A DNA stretch of 64,000 nt, taken from contig JANTUC010000013.1 of NCBI GenBank assembly GCA_026873275.1, forward strand, positions 1,054,001 to 1,118,000, written 5' to 3'. This DNA comes from Pseudopithomyces maydicus. Its lineage: Eukaryota; Ascomycota; Dothideomycetes; Pleosporales; Didymosphaeriaceae. A program made the position numbers and the translations under genes. A model generated the notes under the pieces. The model searched no databases. It was not told the DNA's origin and saw nothing but the letters and a program-made list of their open reading frames with translations. Positions 49,666 through 61,285 of the stretch are shown here, one piece after another; within the stretch, counting starts at the first letter, position 1; each line of letters begins with the position of its first letter.

Positions 49666-50399
49666 TAATGCTCTTTACGCGCAAGTACCTGCTTGGCATG
49701 TTTGCCCGGCATTCCGTCCTTCACGATTGCATGGCCTAGCAAAAGTCGCTTTGTTCCCTTGTCTTTTCGTTATCTCCATTACCTTGTTCGCGGGCCGGGG
49801 GAAGGTAAACTTGTCGATACATATATATATACAACTATCTAATAACGGCCCGAAAGCATAGCATTCCTTGTGGTCATTGCGGGGGATGGGCGTTGGTTGG
49901 ACGGGATTGGGTTTGATTTGAGGATTGCATTGTCTTGGTAGAAATTATTTCCAGGATGGAGACGAGCAAGGGAATTAATAATCAACGTCGTATTTAAACC
50001 ATGTGTTGGAGTCTTTCTTGCAGCCTGTCGGGTGTGACTCAATCAACTCGAGCCTCAGGCAACATTTGGGAGTGAGGGTGAGGATGAGGGTGTCTTGGCA
50101 GCCGCTGGGACCCCGCCAACGCCGCTTCACAAACAGAGCAATTTCGACGCCCTCTGTGCGCTGGTCCTCGCCACCCGAAATTTAAGACGCTCGCTCACAC
50201 ACTCGTCGAGCGCTGCATCCTAGACCCACCCGCTGGTCTTTAGCGGGTTTCCACCTACAGTCCCACGGTCGCGACGCCACCGAAATCCGGTACGCCTTGA
50301 CCCCGCCACTGGGCCTCCCTCTAAGAGTACATTTGCTCGTCCGCTCTGCCGCCCACAACTCGCGACACCGCACACGCTCTTACCCATACCTCACCGACG
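49666..50399. other. Intergenic, class V chitin synthase to eIF5B
   Basis: This 734-bp gap holds the 3' flank of the chitin synthase, with an AT dinucleotide run near 49820-49834, and the promoter and leader of eIF5B, which is pyrimidine-rich from 50180. No further gene is seen. Confidence 0.55.
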
Positions 50400-53300
50400 A
50401 TGCCGCCCAAGAAGAAGGGAAACAAGAAGGCCCAGGACGACTGGGAGGCCGATCTGGGCGAGTCCATCGCGCCCCAAAACGCCGCCGCAGAGCCTAAGCC
50501 GGAGGAGCCTGCCGCCGACGAAGATATTGCCGGCGGTGGTCTCATGGCCGCCCTAGCCAAGCGAGGTAAGAAGAAGGGCAAGAAGAACCAGCAGCAGGAC
50601 TGGGAGGCCGAGCTAGGCGAAGACCCGACTGCTGATGCCGCCGCGGATGATGGGCTCGCGTCCAAAGCGCCCGTGGAGGCCAACTTTGACGAGGACGATG
50701 TGTTTGCGGGTAATTACAAGCCCAAGAAGGAGAAGAAGGAGGAGAAGAAGGAAGAGCCCAAACCGGTAGCGGATGACGCGCCGAGGGTGAAGACCAAGGC
50801 TGAGAAGGAGAAGGAGAAGAAGGAGAAGGAGAAGCAGCGGAAGAAGGAGATGGTGCGTTTCCCCATCTCCGTTCTTGAGGCACTACCATCTCACGGTTTC
50901 TAATCATCACTCTAGGCTGCGAAGAAGAAAGCCAACGCCCCTGCAAAGACCGAAGCTGCAAAGCCCGCCGATACCACAGCCGCCACCCCCTCAGCGCCCG
51001 CATCCGAGCCTGCTGCTGCTTCTTCCGCTGCCCCCGCTGCTGGAAGGAAGGTCAAAAAGGTCCCCGCCGCTCTCGCTGCCCTTCAAAAACAGCAGGAGGA
51101 GCGACGAAAGCGCGAAGAAGAAATGGCCCGCATGGAAGCAGAAGAGAAGGCACGGATAGAAGAGGAAGAGCGCAAGGCTGAAGAAGAAGAGAAGAAGAAG
51201 GCTGAGGCCAGAGCTCTCAAAAAGCAGAAGGAAAAGGAGAAGATCGAGCAGCTGAAGAAAGAGGGCAAGTACCTGACAAAAGCCCAGAAAGAGGCCAAGG
51301 CTAGAAATGAGTTGCGCTTGAAGCAAATGCTGGAGAGCGGAGCCGCCAAGGTCGATGCGCTCGATGCCCCCGCCGAGAAGAAGAAGCCCGTCTACGACGA
51401 TCGTAAGAGGCGGAAGAAGACGCAGGCTGAGCAACAAAAAGACAAGGAGGCCGAGGAGGCAGCGAAGAAGCTCGAGGAGCTGAGAATAGCCGAAGAACAA
51501 GCTGCGGCCGCCGAGGCCGAAGCTCAGAAGGCACGGGAAGAGGCAGAGGCGAAGAAGGGCGAAGAGACTGACTCGGGCGATGACTGGGAAGCCCAAGCAG
51601 ATGCCATGGATGGCGTCAAGGACAGCTGGGATGCTGACAGTGATGAGGAAGAAGAGAAGCAAGCTGCTGCTGCTGCGGCTGCGGCTGCGGCTGCGGCCAA
51701 TGGCAAATCAGACACCAAGGAAGTCGCCAAACCAATAGCTGTGGAGGAGGAAGAATCCTCTGAAGAAGAAGACGATAGCGATGACAGTGACGAGTCATCA
51801 TCGGACGAAGAAGGTACTGCTACACAGCGTGCCGAAGCTGCACGGAAGGCCGCCGCCGCAGAACGGAGAAAGAAGCAGCACGAAGAGGCCCTCGCGGCTC
51901 GATCAAAGGACAATCTCCGTTCTCCTATCTGCTGTATTCTCGGTCACGTCGATACGGGTAAAACAAAGCTTCTAGACAAGATCCGTCAAACGAACGTCCA
52001 GGAAGGCGAAGCCGGTGGTATCACACAGCAGATCGGTGCTACTTACTTCCCAGTGGAAGCACTGGAGAAAAAGACCGCAGTCGTCAACAAAGATCATTCT
52101 TTCAACTTCAACGTTCCTGGCTTGCTGGTCATTGATACACCAGGTCACGAGTCCTTCACAAATCTACGTTCCCGAGGCTCATCGCTCTGCAATATTGCTA
52201 TTCTCGTGGTCGATATCATGCACGGCCTTGAGCCACAGACGTTGGAGTCCATGAGACTGCTCCGAGACAGGAGAACACCCTTCATTGTTGCTCTCAACAA
52301 GATTGATCGTCTTCTAGACTGGAAGAAGATCGACAACAATGGTTTCGAAGATTCACTGAGCCTACAAAAGGAGCGTGTCAAGAGAGAGTTTGAGGACAGG
52401 TGGCAGATGGTACGCACTCAGTTGCAGGAGCAAGGCTTCAACTCTGAGCTGTTCTATCAGAACAAAAACATGTCGCGATACGTCTCGGTGTGTCCAACTT
52501 CTGCACACACAGGAGAAGGTATCCCGGATATGATCAAGCTCATCATCAAGCTCACTCAGGAACGTATGACCAACAACCTCATGTACCTGTCAGAGGTTGA
52601 ATGCACGGTCTTGGAGGTCAAGGTCATCGAAGGTCTCGGCACAACTATCGATGTCATCCTTTCCAACGGTGTTCTGCACGAGGGTGATCGTGTGGTACTC
52701 TGCGGTAATCCAGAGCCTATCGCAACCAATATCCGAGCCCTCCTCACACCAGCTGAGATGAAAGAACTTCGTGTCAAGTCACAATATGTTCACAACAAAG
52801 AGGTCAAGGCGGCTATGGGAATCAAGATAGCTGCTGATGGTCTCGATAATGCCATCGCTGGTTCACGCTTGCTCGTCGTTGGTCCTGACGACGACGAAGA
52901 AGACCTCATGGATGAGGTCATGGGCGATCTTGCCCACTTGCTCAGCAAAGTATCCAAGACGGGTCGTGGTGTTTCCGTTCAAGCATCCACACTAGGATCA
53001 CTCGAGGCCCTCCTCGAGTTCTTGCGTGTCTCCAAGATTCCGGTTGCTACCATCTCCATTGGTCCCGTCTTCAAGAAGGATGTTTTGCGCGCTGGCATTA
53101 TGCTCGAAAAGGCCAAGGAATATGCTGTCATGCTTTGCTTCGATGTTAAGGTAGACAAGGATGCTCGTGCATATGCAGACGAGATTGGCGTGAAGATTTT
53201 CGAAGCGGACATTATTTATCACCTTTTCGACAAGTTCACGGCGCACATGAAGCAACTGGAAGAGCAGAAGAAGGAAGACAGCAAGATGCTTGCCGTATTC

Positions 53301-53790
53301 CCATGCGTCCTTAACCCCATTGCCGTCTTCAACAAAAAGGATCCCATTGTTTTGGGTGTCGATGTGGTGGAAGGTAGCCTGAAGATCACCACACCAATTG
53401 CGGCGATCAAGAAGAACCCCGTCACTGGTGTCAAAGAAATCATTGATTTGGGTAGAGTGTAAGTTAAGCCCCATTCCTTTCTCTCCGCGCCCCCACTCTG
53501 GTCCAATATGCCACACGGGTTTGAATAGACGCTTACGAGGTCGTAGTACATCCATCGAACGTGATCACAAGCAAATCCAAGTCTGTAAGAAGGGTCAGCC
53601 CTCCGTTGCTGTGAAGATCGAAGGGCCGAACCAGCCCCTCTACGGTCGTCACCTCGAAGAAAAGGACACGTTGTACAGTCACATCTCGCGCGAGTCGATC
53701 GACACGCTCAAGAACTACTTCAGGTCCGACGTCTCTATGGATGAGTGGAAACTCATCAAACAGCTCAAGGAAAGCTTTGATATCATGTAG
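50400..53790 (+). CDS. FUN12: Translation initiation factor eIF5B
   Basis: GTPase that promotes 60S subunit joining at the end of translation initiation. Three exons (50400-50852, 50916-53458, 53529-53790) give 1085 residues. The N-terminal 480 residues are the usual charged, Lys/Glu-rich low-complexity region, starting MPPKKKGNKKAQDDWEADLG, with a short poly-Ala run at about 400-413. The G domain has G1 GHVDTGKT (about 494-501), the Thr switch GGITQQIGATYFP, G3 DTPGHESF (about 557) and G4 NKID (about 612). Domains II-IV follow, ending in KLIKQLKESFDIM, with the joining region VRLRGRSTSIERDHKQIQV restored across the second intron. All phases fit and no frame break is seen. The gene is convergent with the Zn2Cys6 regulator at 54928. 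Confidence 0.96.
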
Positions 53791-54927
53791 ACACGACTAT
53801 GAGAGTTGTATGATCCGAATCAGTAGAATGGTAATGGCACATGTGTATTGTTTTCGTTTCCACAGTCCTGCTTTGTCGCGATAGGCGATGGGGATTTGTG
53901 CATGGGACGGGCGTTCTTGCTTTTAAGTTTACTTGGTTTTGGGAGGCAAAAATGGTATGCATTCTCATATACAAAAGTTCATTATTAACGCCATGTATCC
54001 CTTGATCAATTGACTATGCTTCGCATTGCTTATATTTCATGAATCGCGGCCATTTCACTTACTCCCACGGTCCCCGCTTCCTAAAGGCGTTATCTGAGAG
54101 AAACAAAAAGGCAAATGATGCGACCATGCCTAGATCAAAGCTGAAACCACATAACGCAACATTACGCCCATGTAAGGGAAGATGAATATGACCCCTGCCA
54201 TTCTCGCTAAGTCTATAGCGGAACATGCTGCTCATTCGGATGGGCCGGGCGGTCGGCTCACTATCGGCGCTGCCGTGGTCGATCGCTGAGTGGCGAATCC
54301 ACTTACTTATATGACCCTTGGGTGTCCTTAAAGCGGATCCTCTAGTATTCCGGTGAGAGATAGAATCGAGGCAGAATGTTGATTGTGCTGTGGCAGGGTG
54401 CCTGAGCTGACAGTTGATAAGATAAGATTGGATCACTGGTGGTTGAGAAGGCTGGTCGATCAAAATGAACTGCAAAAGCCAAGACGACGGGCTATTGAAT
54501 AGTGTTAGGAAAAATCAGGGGTTGTACAACGTAGAAAAACGCGAAGTTGCTTGCGACAAGGTTGATTAAGAGAAGCAGGCAACACTATGTCATGCTGTCA
54601 GCCCAGTCATCGTCGTGAGGACCTACATAGATTATGCCAACACCATCCAATGACAACCAGACTCAACAAACACAGACAGCAGGCAAAGGAGCACCAAAAA
54701 TATAGAGCGAATGTGAGAGGATGAATGTAATGCTACGCTATGCTATGCTTTGTGCCGAAGAAAATGCCAGGTTTTCGAGAACAAAACCAGTATAATGCTA
54801 CCATCAATCTATGCAACGAGTGACGCCAGAAATGCTTACATGCTGAAAAACGAGAACAGTAGGGAGGAATGCAGGGTGCCACAGACCCACAAACAAAAAT
54901 TTGCTTGCGAGGTGATGTTACGAGACA
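53791..54927. other. Intergenic between convergent eIF5B and Zn2Cys6 genes
   Basis: About 1.1 kb with no supported gene. It should hold the 3' UTRs of both neighbours. The 138-codon minus-strand frame at 54059-54475 lacks an ATG at its start and has no domain. Confidence 0.5.
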
Positions 54928-56496
54928 TCAAACTTGATCCCAGACTCCATCTGGATCATGTGCGTTTTCAACTACCCTCATATTGGAGAGATTGAACTTT
55001 TCAGAACCGTATGCAATCTTATGTTCGTGCGAGATGCGCGATAAAGCACTGGTACACCAATCCATGCGGTCTTGGTCACCTTGTCGCATGTAGTAGCTTG
55101 TCACAACATCGAGTGGCAGCAACATGTTCTCGGTGGCAGCGAAGGAAGTTCCATGTGTGCAGAACTGCACAGAGCGGCAAATGAGCGATGCGTATTCCAC
55201 CACACGTGCATGCAATGTCTCAGGGCTACCGTATTCAGGAATATCATGGAGTGGTAGGCGTGCATACAACATCTGCCGGGCCTCGAGGATGAGGAGCTGG
55301 GAGATCCAATAGAGGCAGTAGTTCGTACATGCTTCAATGGACACGAATTGGAGAGGGAATGGAACAGAGTCTTTACTGGCCTGGGCTGCGGAGAATGTCC
55401 AAGGGCGATTCATGCTTGACTGGAGTAGCTCATACCAAGATGCGATCAAGTGCTCCAGTTTCGACAAGTCGTCCAAAACGGCCATTATGGCAGAAGCCGG
55501 GGTGGAAGCAGTAGAGGAAACGATTCTATCAGTGACTTCCAGGATACCTGGAAGAGAAATAACACGCTCACACCACTGGAAATAGAGATCGTTGCGGTTG
55601 GTGCGGGGAACAGAGTATATCTGACGGGCGAGGTTCCGAAAGGACGGTGACGCACAAGGATACGAACGTCTGCTTGAGATTGCTTCGAACAAGCCTTGGT
55701 TCAGAACATATACGTGAAGCTCTTCGAGTTCCGTGCTATCCAGCGAGAGATTCAAGAGACGTGTAGCTCCCTCAACATGAGTAAGTTGGCTCGGCCCACC
55801 TCCGTTCGACATGAACAGTTCCGTGGAGCTCATTACGAGCGTTGTTGCCAACAGGTGCTTTCTTTCAGATGCACCTAGATGTGGGAGTGCTTTCTGAACC
55901 ATCTGAAGAGCATTCAAGTACTTCGTTCCTCCATGGCTTGATAGGTCCACATCCTGATACTGCGTTCCGATGAAAGAAGCAACCATAGCTTCGATCGCTG
56001 TGTCAAGAATAGCCGATTGTCCCAGCCAGGAGGGAAGAAGAAGTCTCCAGCCTCCAGATTCGTTCCCAGCTGTAAGAGGGTCTGTAAGTGTCTTACCGGG
56101 TCCGTAGCGTCGGAGGTATAGGTCCAGAAATAGATCAACCAGCTGGCGTAAATTTCCAGGCTCCACAAGTGAAAGCATCGCCTGAGTCTGGGGTGGCGAT
56201 GCCGCGGGCTGCGATGCCAAGTCCAAAACCAGGTGCTTTTGTGCGCTCTGACCACGATTCCACGTAGGCGGTGGTGAATTCGAATTAGAGTTGATGAATA
56301 TGTGGCCCATGCCGTAGCCACCACAAGGCTTGTTGGTTGCCACACATTTACTACAGCGTGGTTTTTTCTTATCGCACTAGTAGGCGTGAGTGACCGTATC
56401 GAACGAAGTAGTGTACAGCGCCCGGGAGCAACTCACGTGGGCGTTGGATTCTTTGCAAGGCTTGCAGGATCCTCGTTCTCGTGGCTCAGGGAGCAT
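54928..56496 (-). CDS. Zn2Cys6 transcription factor (Fungal_trans_2 type)
   Basis: Two exons, 56496-56437 and 56376-54928, give 502 residues. The zinc cluster is split by the 60-nt intron: exon 1 carries Cys11 and Cys14 and ends CKESNAH, and exon 2 starts with Cys21 (CDKKKPRC) followed by CVATNKPC. This restores a textbook C-x2-C-x6-C-x6-C-x2-C-x6-C cluster. The remainder matches the Fungal_trans_2 (DUF3468) helical region, e.g. HLLATTLVMSSTELFMSNGG, HVEGATRLL and EACTNYCLYWISQLLILEAR. Its targets are unknown. No metabolic gene lies next to it. The nearest neighbour in the upstream direction is another Zn2Cys6 gene, pointing away. Confidence 0.85.
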
Positions 56497-58741
56497 TTTG
56501 GATGGAGTTGGTTAGATGATTGCTTCAATGTGCACTAAAGGGATCTGGAAGAGTGTGAATGAAAGGTTGCTGGCAAGGGAAGCTGTAGTGGAGTGAACAG
56601 TGTCTTTTAATGGTGCCCATGCTGGAATTGCGATCCTTTTCATACTTGTCTACACGTTGGGAATACAAGTGTGGGAGCAGCTGGCTCATTTACTCCGCCG
56701 CGCTCACAACGGCTGTTCCTGCCGTGGTTGGCTGTCGAGGCAGAGAGAAAAGGTCCACCAGTTGATCATAGCAGCATAATGGGTCCAGGCACTTGGCCCT
56801 GTGGTTGTACGTCCTGAGGGGCAGAAGCCGGAGTGCAGGTTCAGGCACACTACGGCTAGCCATTGTGAATGACCGTGCTGGCTCCCGAGAGAGTTGGCGC
56901 ACCCCGGCTTGGAGCGCCATAGTGGGGTCCACATCGCAGGCCTTACGGTTCGATCCGGGAATAGGTATTCGGACACTTGTGTGGTTTCTATCTACATGTA
57001 CTAAGAAGATTGATGTGTGGCAAAAGCCCTCGACGTGTGGCAAAAGGGCAGTGTGGCGCACCAACATGGAGCGTCCGTGGACAGACAGCCCTATAAGGCT
57101 GGCCGTTGCTGAGCGTCTCAGCTGCAACGCGGGCCGTCAATCTAAGACATGTACCCACTGCCGGATGTGGGCGTGTCGGATGCTGCTGGCAATGACAGAG
57201 GAGGTCGAGGTAGCAAGGCGTCGGTAGATCGGGGCTTGGAGCCCCCCATGTGGGCCAGGAGCAACACGAGATGCATCTCTAGGCGAAGACCGCGACCTCA
57301 ATCTGAGGACGGGAGATCTACGCTAGCTGCTATTTTAGACGCGCTGCGAGACATTGGTAGGCTGCTGTCTTACAACGTAGGCGTCCAGCGCACGAACGCA
57401 CTCCACACACAGCCGCAGCCGCGACCGCTCGCTCGCTCGCTTCTGCAACACCATCGACGGCCTGACCAGTGCTTGGCTGTGCTAGTCTGTTGCCTGCTTC
57501 TCCACTCGTGGCAGCACAACCTATTTCCATCACAAAATACGGGCGTTGGGGGTCGAGATTGGTCCGCTCGATGGCCTTAAACGCTACCTTGGATCCCCAT
57601 TTCAATCCTGCCACGTGCGGATCCGAAAACTGCCCTCGGTCGCTATAAACACTTCCGGGAACCCGCTCACTGCCTGTTCCTTGGAGTAACGGCCCCCCTG
57701 TCTCGCCTGAGATTGTACCATCCATTCACCCGGCCGTTAATGCTGCCAATAGCCCCACCAGCTTGGTTGGAGCCGTTGTTACTGAACGTGGACGTCTTGA
57801 ATCAGCTGAGGCATATCATAAATATAAGGCAATGAACCAAAGAGGATTCCATTCTATTGATTGCCTCATGAAGGCGCGTGTCCTGACCTGAGGTAATAAC
57901 GGCGGTCGACCCCCCTGGAGAATGTCACGGCATGGCGACCCCTCCGATGCTCGGCTATCCTGGAGCCATTGGTGTATGTAAATAGTCTCACAGTCAGGAC
58001 AGTTAATATTGTCGGCACATTTCAAGATACCAAGAGTAATTACTGTGAAGTCCTGCTGGGAATGGCCGAGACAGTGACTTTGGTATTCCGGGGCGGTATA
58101 GAGTTGAATACCCGTAACATCAAGGCTCGAGGCATTTGGTGCTACTATATCAGAGCTCCTGTATGTGTAGTCGGCCAGGGGCACGAATTGTTAATGTAAA
58201 ATTGTACCTGTCGGTATGATTTGGACAGGTGTTCTGTAGCCATGTTGAGACTAGCCAGGATACAGAAGTACAAATGCATGTTGCCGTTCTATGGGTCCTG
58301 CAGGGGGTCCAAGCAGGCATGAGGTAACGCAACAGTTGGTCGTTGGCATCTAAAAAGGCGGCAGTGCAGGGCTTTGTACGTTTACTATCAGATACAGACC
58401 TGAAATTCTCACTTATGTATGCACGTGAGGTAGTTGTCTAACAAACCACTCTCAGAGGACATGTGGAGGTGGGACTTGGTCCTCTTAGCGTCAAACTTGC
58501 TAGACTACTAGCGCAGAACTCGTCGTACGGTAGATAGTGTGGCTCAGCCTTGCTCTAACGTCGTCCGCGCGACACTATTGCTAAGCCTCGCAAGCATGCC
58601 AGTCTCCGGTCCTTAGAATCCTGATTGTAGATACAACATATCTACCTCTCCGCTAGTTTCGCACAGGCGTCAAGGCCCTTGTTAGATTCCCCAGCGTCAC
58701 ATCCAATCCGCATATGAGCTATAGACCTGTTGGTCGTGTAC
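56497..58741. other. Intergenic between two divergent Zn2Cys6 genes
   Basis: A 2.2-kb stretch without a supported gene. It includes a direct repeat of TGTGGCAAAAG at about 57016 and 57038. The open frames at 57149-57725 and 57816-58184 have no domain and overlap each other on opposite strands. Decayed genes here cannot be excluded. Confidence 0.45.
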
Positions 58742-60379
58742 ATGTTGGACTCACAACCAGACGCCCCAAAGCGGCCAAGGGGCAAATATTCCCGATTGAT
58801 CTGCCTCGGATGCCGTGAGAGGCGCATCAGATGCGAATTACCGAGCGACGTAGATATTCCGGGTCTAGGAGAGCTCCACACGGTTCATACACCTTGTCGA
58901 AGGTGTCAAAAGCTGCAGATTCCATGTATAGTCCGCCAGACGATCCTGGGTAGGCCAAACCCCAAAAGGAGTCCAGCCATCACGACCAATTGCGCAGCCA
59001 TCAATACAGCTCATGCCGTTTCGCGCATCATTGTGGAGTTGCCTGCATCAACCACGATGCCCACGAAGCCGTTCACTACAGAGGGAAGGGTGGAAATAGC
59101 TAATGTTGTTCCGCAAGGTGCATTGCTGATCCACTCACCCCAATCGACCGAGAAACTCACCATCATTCGTGCCATCGATACATTGAGACGCGAAAGGGTA
59201 GAGGATCAGTGGTTTAGACATCTACTAGCCCATGTTGGGCACACACCGGCGCTGGATCTATCTATCAACGCCATAGTAACAGCTTGCGCTTACTACCACG
59301 GGGTGCCAAAACTTACATCGCGAGACTGCTACCGGGCTCTGGCGCGTGCCCTTGGTGCCTTACAAGCCGGCATAAAACAGTCATACGGGGTCCTGAGCGA
59401 CGATTTGCTTGCTGCAACGGCGCTGCTGACACCCTTCGAGGGCGTTGTAAAAAGTCATGTCATCCATGTCCCAACCCGCATGCATGTTGAAGGGTTGGCT
59501 GCGATTCTGGCAGCAAGATCTTCAACACACCCGGTCACTCAGCTTGCGAGAGAGATTCTTGACTTTCATATTTGCGACTCTGCCGTCATGGCCTGTATTC
59601 AAGGTCGTCCCTCCCCGTTCGAAGCCATTCCTCCGGCTTATTACACGAACAATAGAATAGGATGCTACGACAGCGACTCATCACAGCTCAGAGCTCTCGG
59701 TAGCGAGCTCTTTATTCGAACTCCGCGGCTGGTGGGACTCGTTCGGTCAATACGACACCAACCAAGTTTGCAAACCTGTGTATCAGATGCATTCGACCTT
59801 TTGGCATCGCTTCTGCGATTACAAGACTCCCAAGCCGAGAGTCGGTTATTGCAGAATATCGAAGTACGACCTTCAAAGCATCCCGGTGCTTCCCAACCTT
59901 TTCACCAGAGCCTGCACTTTGCTTCAGTCGATGAATTCGAGGCACTTACATATTACTGGCAAAATCGGTTGTCTCTGCTCAGACTAGAACAGTGCCTTCT
60001 TGACTTAACAGCACCGAATACCATACAGGCTATCTACGCAGATAAGTCAGAGATCCCATTTCGTTCACATTGTGGACCCAGGACCAATGAGATGTTCCGC
60101 CTCATCAAAAACATCTTGATGTCCGTGGAATATGCTAAGTCATTGCCACTAAACAAACACTACCGTCAATTCACTCATGCGACGGTGATTGTGTGGGGTG
60201 CAATAAGCGACATGTCAAAAGATCTACGCTATGTCATGGAGGGAGCTCAAGCAAGCTTCTGGTCGGAGCAGTTGTTGCAGAGAGTACCGAATTTCACGAT
60301 TGAAGACTTGAACATGGCGGCAGAGATATTCGTAGGCGGAGAGCCCAAAGGCAGGATCTCCCAGCTCTACAACCTGTAA
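58742..60379 (+). CDS. Zn2Cys6 transcription factor with an extended zinc-cluster loop
   Basis: Single open frame of 545 residues from the ATG at 58742; the frame is open a little further upstream but only from a TTG. The zinc cluster near the N-terminus has CLGCRERRIRC (Cys21, 24, 31) and CRRCQKLQIPC (Cys52, 55, 62), preceded by a basic segment (KRPRGKYSR). The loop between the third and fourth cysteines is 20 residues, longer than the usual 5-12. The C-terminal region has helical segments such as YRALARALGALQAGIKQSYG and LAREILDFHICDSAVMACIQ, similar to uncharacterised fungal regulators. Targets are unknown. Confidence 0.82.
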   Translation: MLDSQPDAPKRPRGKYSRLICLGCRERRIRCELPSDVDIPGLGELHTVHTPCRRCQKLQIPCIVRQTILGRPNPKRSPAITTNCAAINTAHAVSRIIVELPASTTMPTKPFTTEGRVEIANVVPQGALLIHSPQSTEKLTIIRAIDTLRRERVEDQWFRHLLAHVGHTPALDLSINAIVTACAYYHGVPKLTSRDCYRALARALGALQAGIKQSYGVLSDDLLAATALLTPFEGVVKSHVIHVPTRMHVEGLAAILAARSSTHPVTQLAREILDFHICDSAVMACIQGRPSPFEAIPPAYYTNNRIGCYDSDSSQLRALGSELFIRTPRLVGLVRSIRHQPSLQTCVSDAFDLLASLLRLQDSQAESRLLQNIEVRPSKHPGASQPFHQSLHFASVDEFEALTYYWQNRLSLLRLEQCLLDLTAPNTIQAIYADKSEIPFRSHCGPRTNEMFRLIKNILMSVEYAKSLPLNKHYRQFTHATVIVWGAISDMSKDLRYVMEGAQASFWSEQLLQRVPNFTIEDLNMAAEIFVGGEPKGRISQLYNL

Positions 60380-60880
60380 CATCTACTGGATAAACCAGTT
60401 CTATCGCCTCAATATTTGGGTTTTTATAACAGGCTTAATCATCACCTCTACGGTCAATTCATCTCGAAGGCTCTCCAGACACGGTACAAGCCAAATGGTC
60501 ACAATTTAAAAGCACCGGTAGTGCACGCGCTCGGGGGTGTAATGTATGGTCTTGAAATTTCTTTTGGCATAGTTTCTATTCTGGGTATGAATCGACATGC
60601 ACGATGTTGTGCGTTCTTCCCTTTCGCTCTCTGTAAATCGAGTTCGAGCATGATAAAAAGACGTTGTCCCAACGCCGACGCTAACTAACCCCAATAAACA
60701 AAGGCGGAAAAAGGTATAGATGAAGAAAAGAAAATAACGTCAATGTACAGGAAAGGGAAATGCACATGGCGATGGGGTATCGAGAGTTAAACAAAAGAAA
60801 CGCGGCTGTCGAGACTGCCGAAGCGTCACAGCTTGAAGCTGCTATGGTTTCCGACCAATGATGATACTTCAGCGACTGCA
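60380..60880. other. Intergenic between convergent genes
   Basis: About 500 bp of AT-leaning sequence shared by the 3' ends of the Zn2Cys6 gene (plus) and the small basic protein gene (minus). Nothing else is seen. Confidence 0.5.
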
Positions 60881-61285
60881 TCACACCTCGGTCCAGTGGC
60901 GCTTTTCGCCAACTTTTTCAAACTCATCGGCCCAGGCCGCGCGTCTCCGAGCGCGTTCTTCGCGGCCGAGGCAGCAGAACAATCGAACGAATGGGTTTCG
61001 TCGTCTTGGTGTGACGCCCTCGAAAGGGCTTTCTTTGTAGATTGACGGGGAGGACAGTGGAGGGCTGAGCGGTATTGTCGCGTTGGCGAAAATGAGGGAG
61101 TCGCGGCGGCGCTGTCGATCGTCTCGGAAGCTTTGTGCTGATGATACTTTCTCGGTCGATGAGGTTGACAGATCTGAGTATTGACCCGGCTTTGGTCTAA
61201 ATGATGTATCGAGAGGGGAGAGTCCTTGGCGGGTGGCTCTGGGGGTGGATGGCAAGCCGTAGGGCGAGTCCGGTGGATTGTACAT
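60881..61285 (-). CDS. Small conserved-looking basic protein, function unknown
   Basis: A 134-residue protein starting MYNPPDSPYGLPSTPRATRQ. The first 90 residues are Ser/Pro/Thr-rich and probably disordered. The C-terminus is compact and basic, with RRRNPFVRLFCCLGREERAR and then AAWADEFEKVGEKRHW. The paired cysteines at 104-105 between basic and hydrophobic residues could be a lipidation site, which is inference. No signal peptide. I cannot name a family, but the order (SP-rich head, FCCLG, WADEFEKVG tail) does not look random. A TATATATA at 61431-61438 lies 146 nt upstream on the coding strand. Confidence 0.6.
   Translation of the reverse strand: MYNPPDSPYGLPSTPRATRQGLSPLDTSFRPKPGQYSDLSTSSTEKVSSAQSFRDDRQRRRDSLIFANATIPLSPPLSSPSIYKESPFEGVTPRRRNPFVRLFCCLGREERARRRAAWADEFEKVGEKRHWTEV

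Noticed and set aside
54059..54475. 138-codon minus-strand open frame between eIF5B and a Zn2Cys6 gene
   Set aside because: It starts at TTG, has no ATG at its start and no recognisable motif, and lies in a convergent 3' region.
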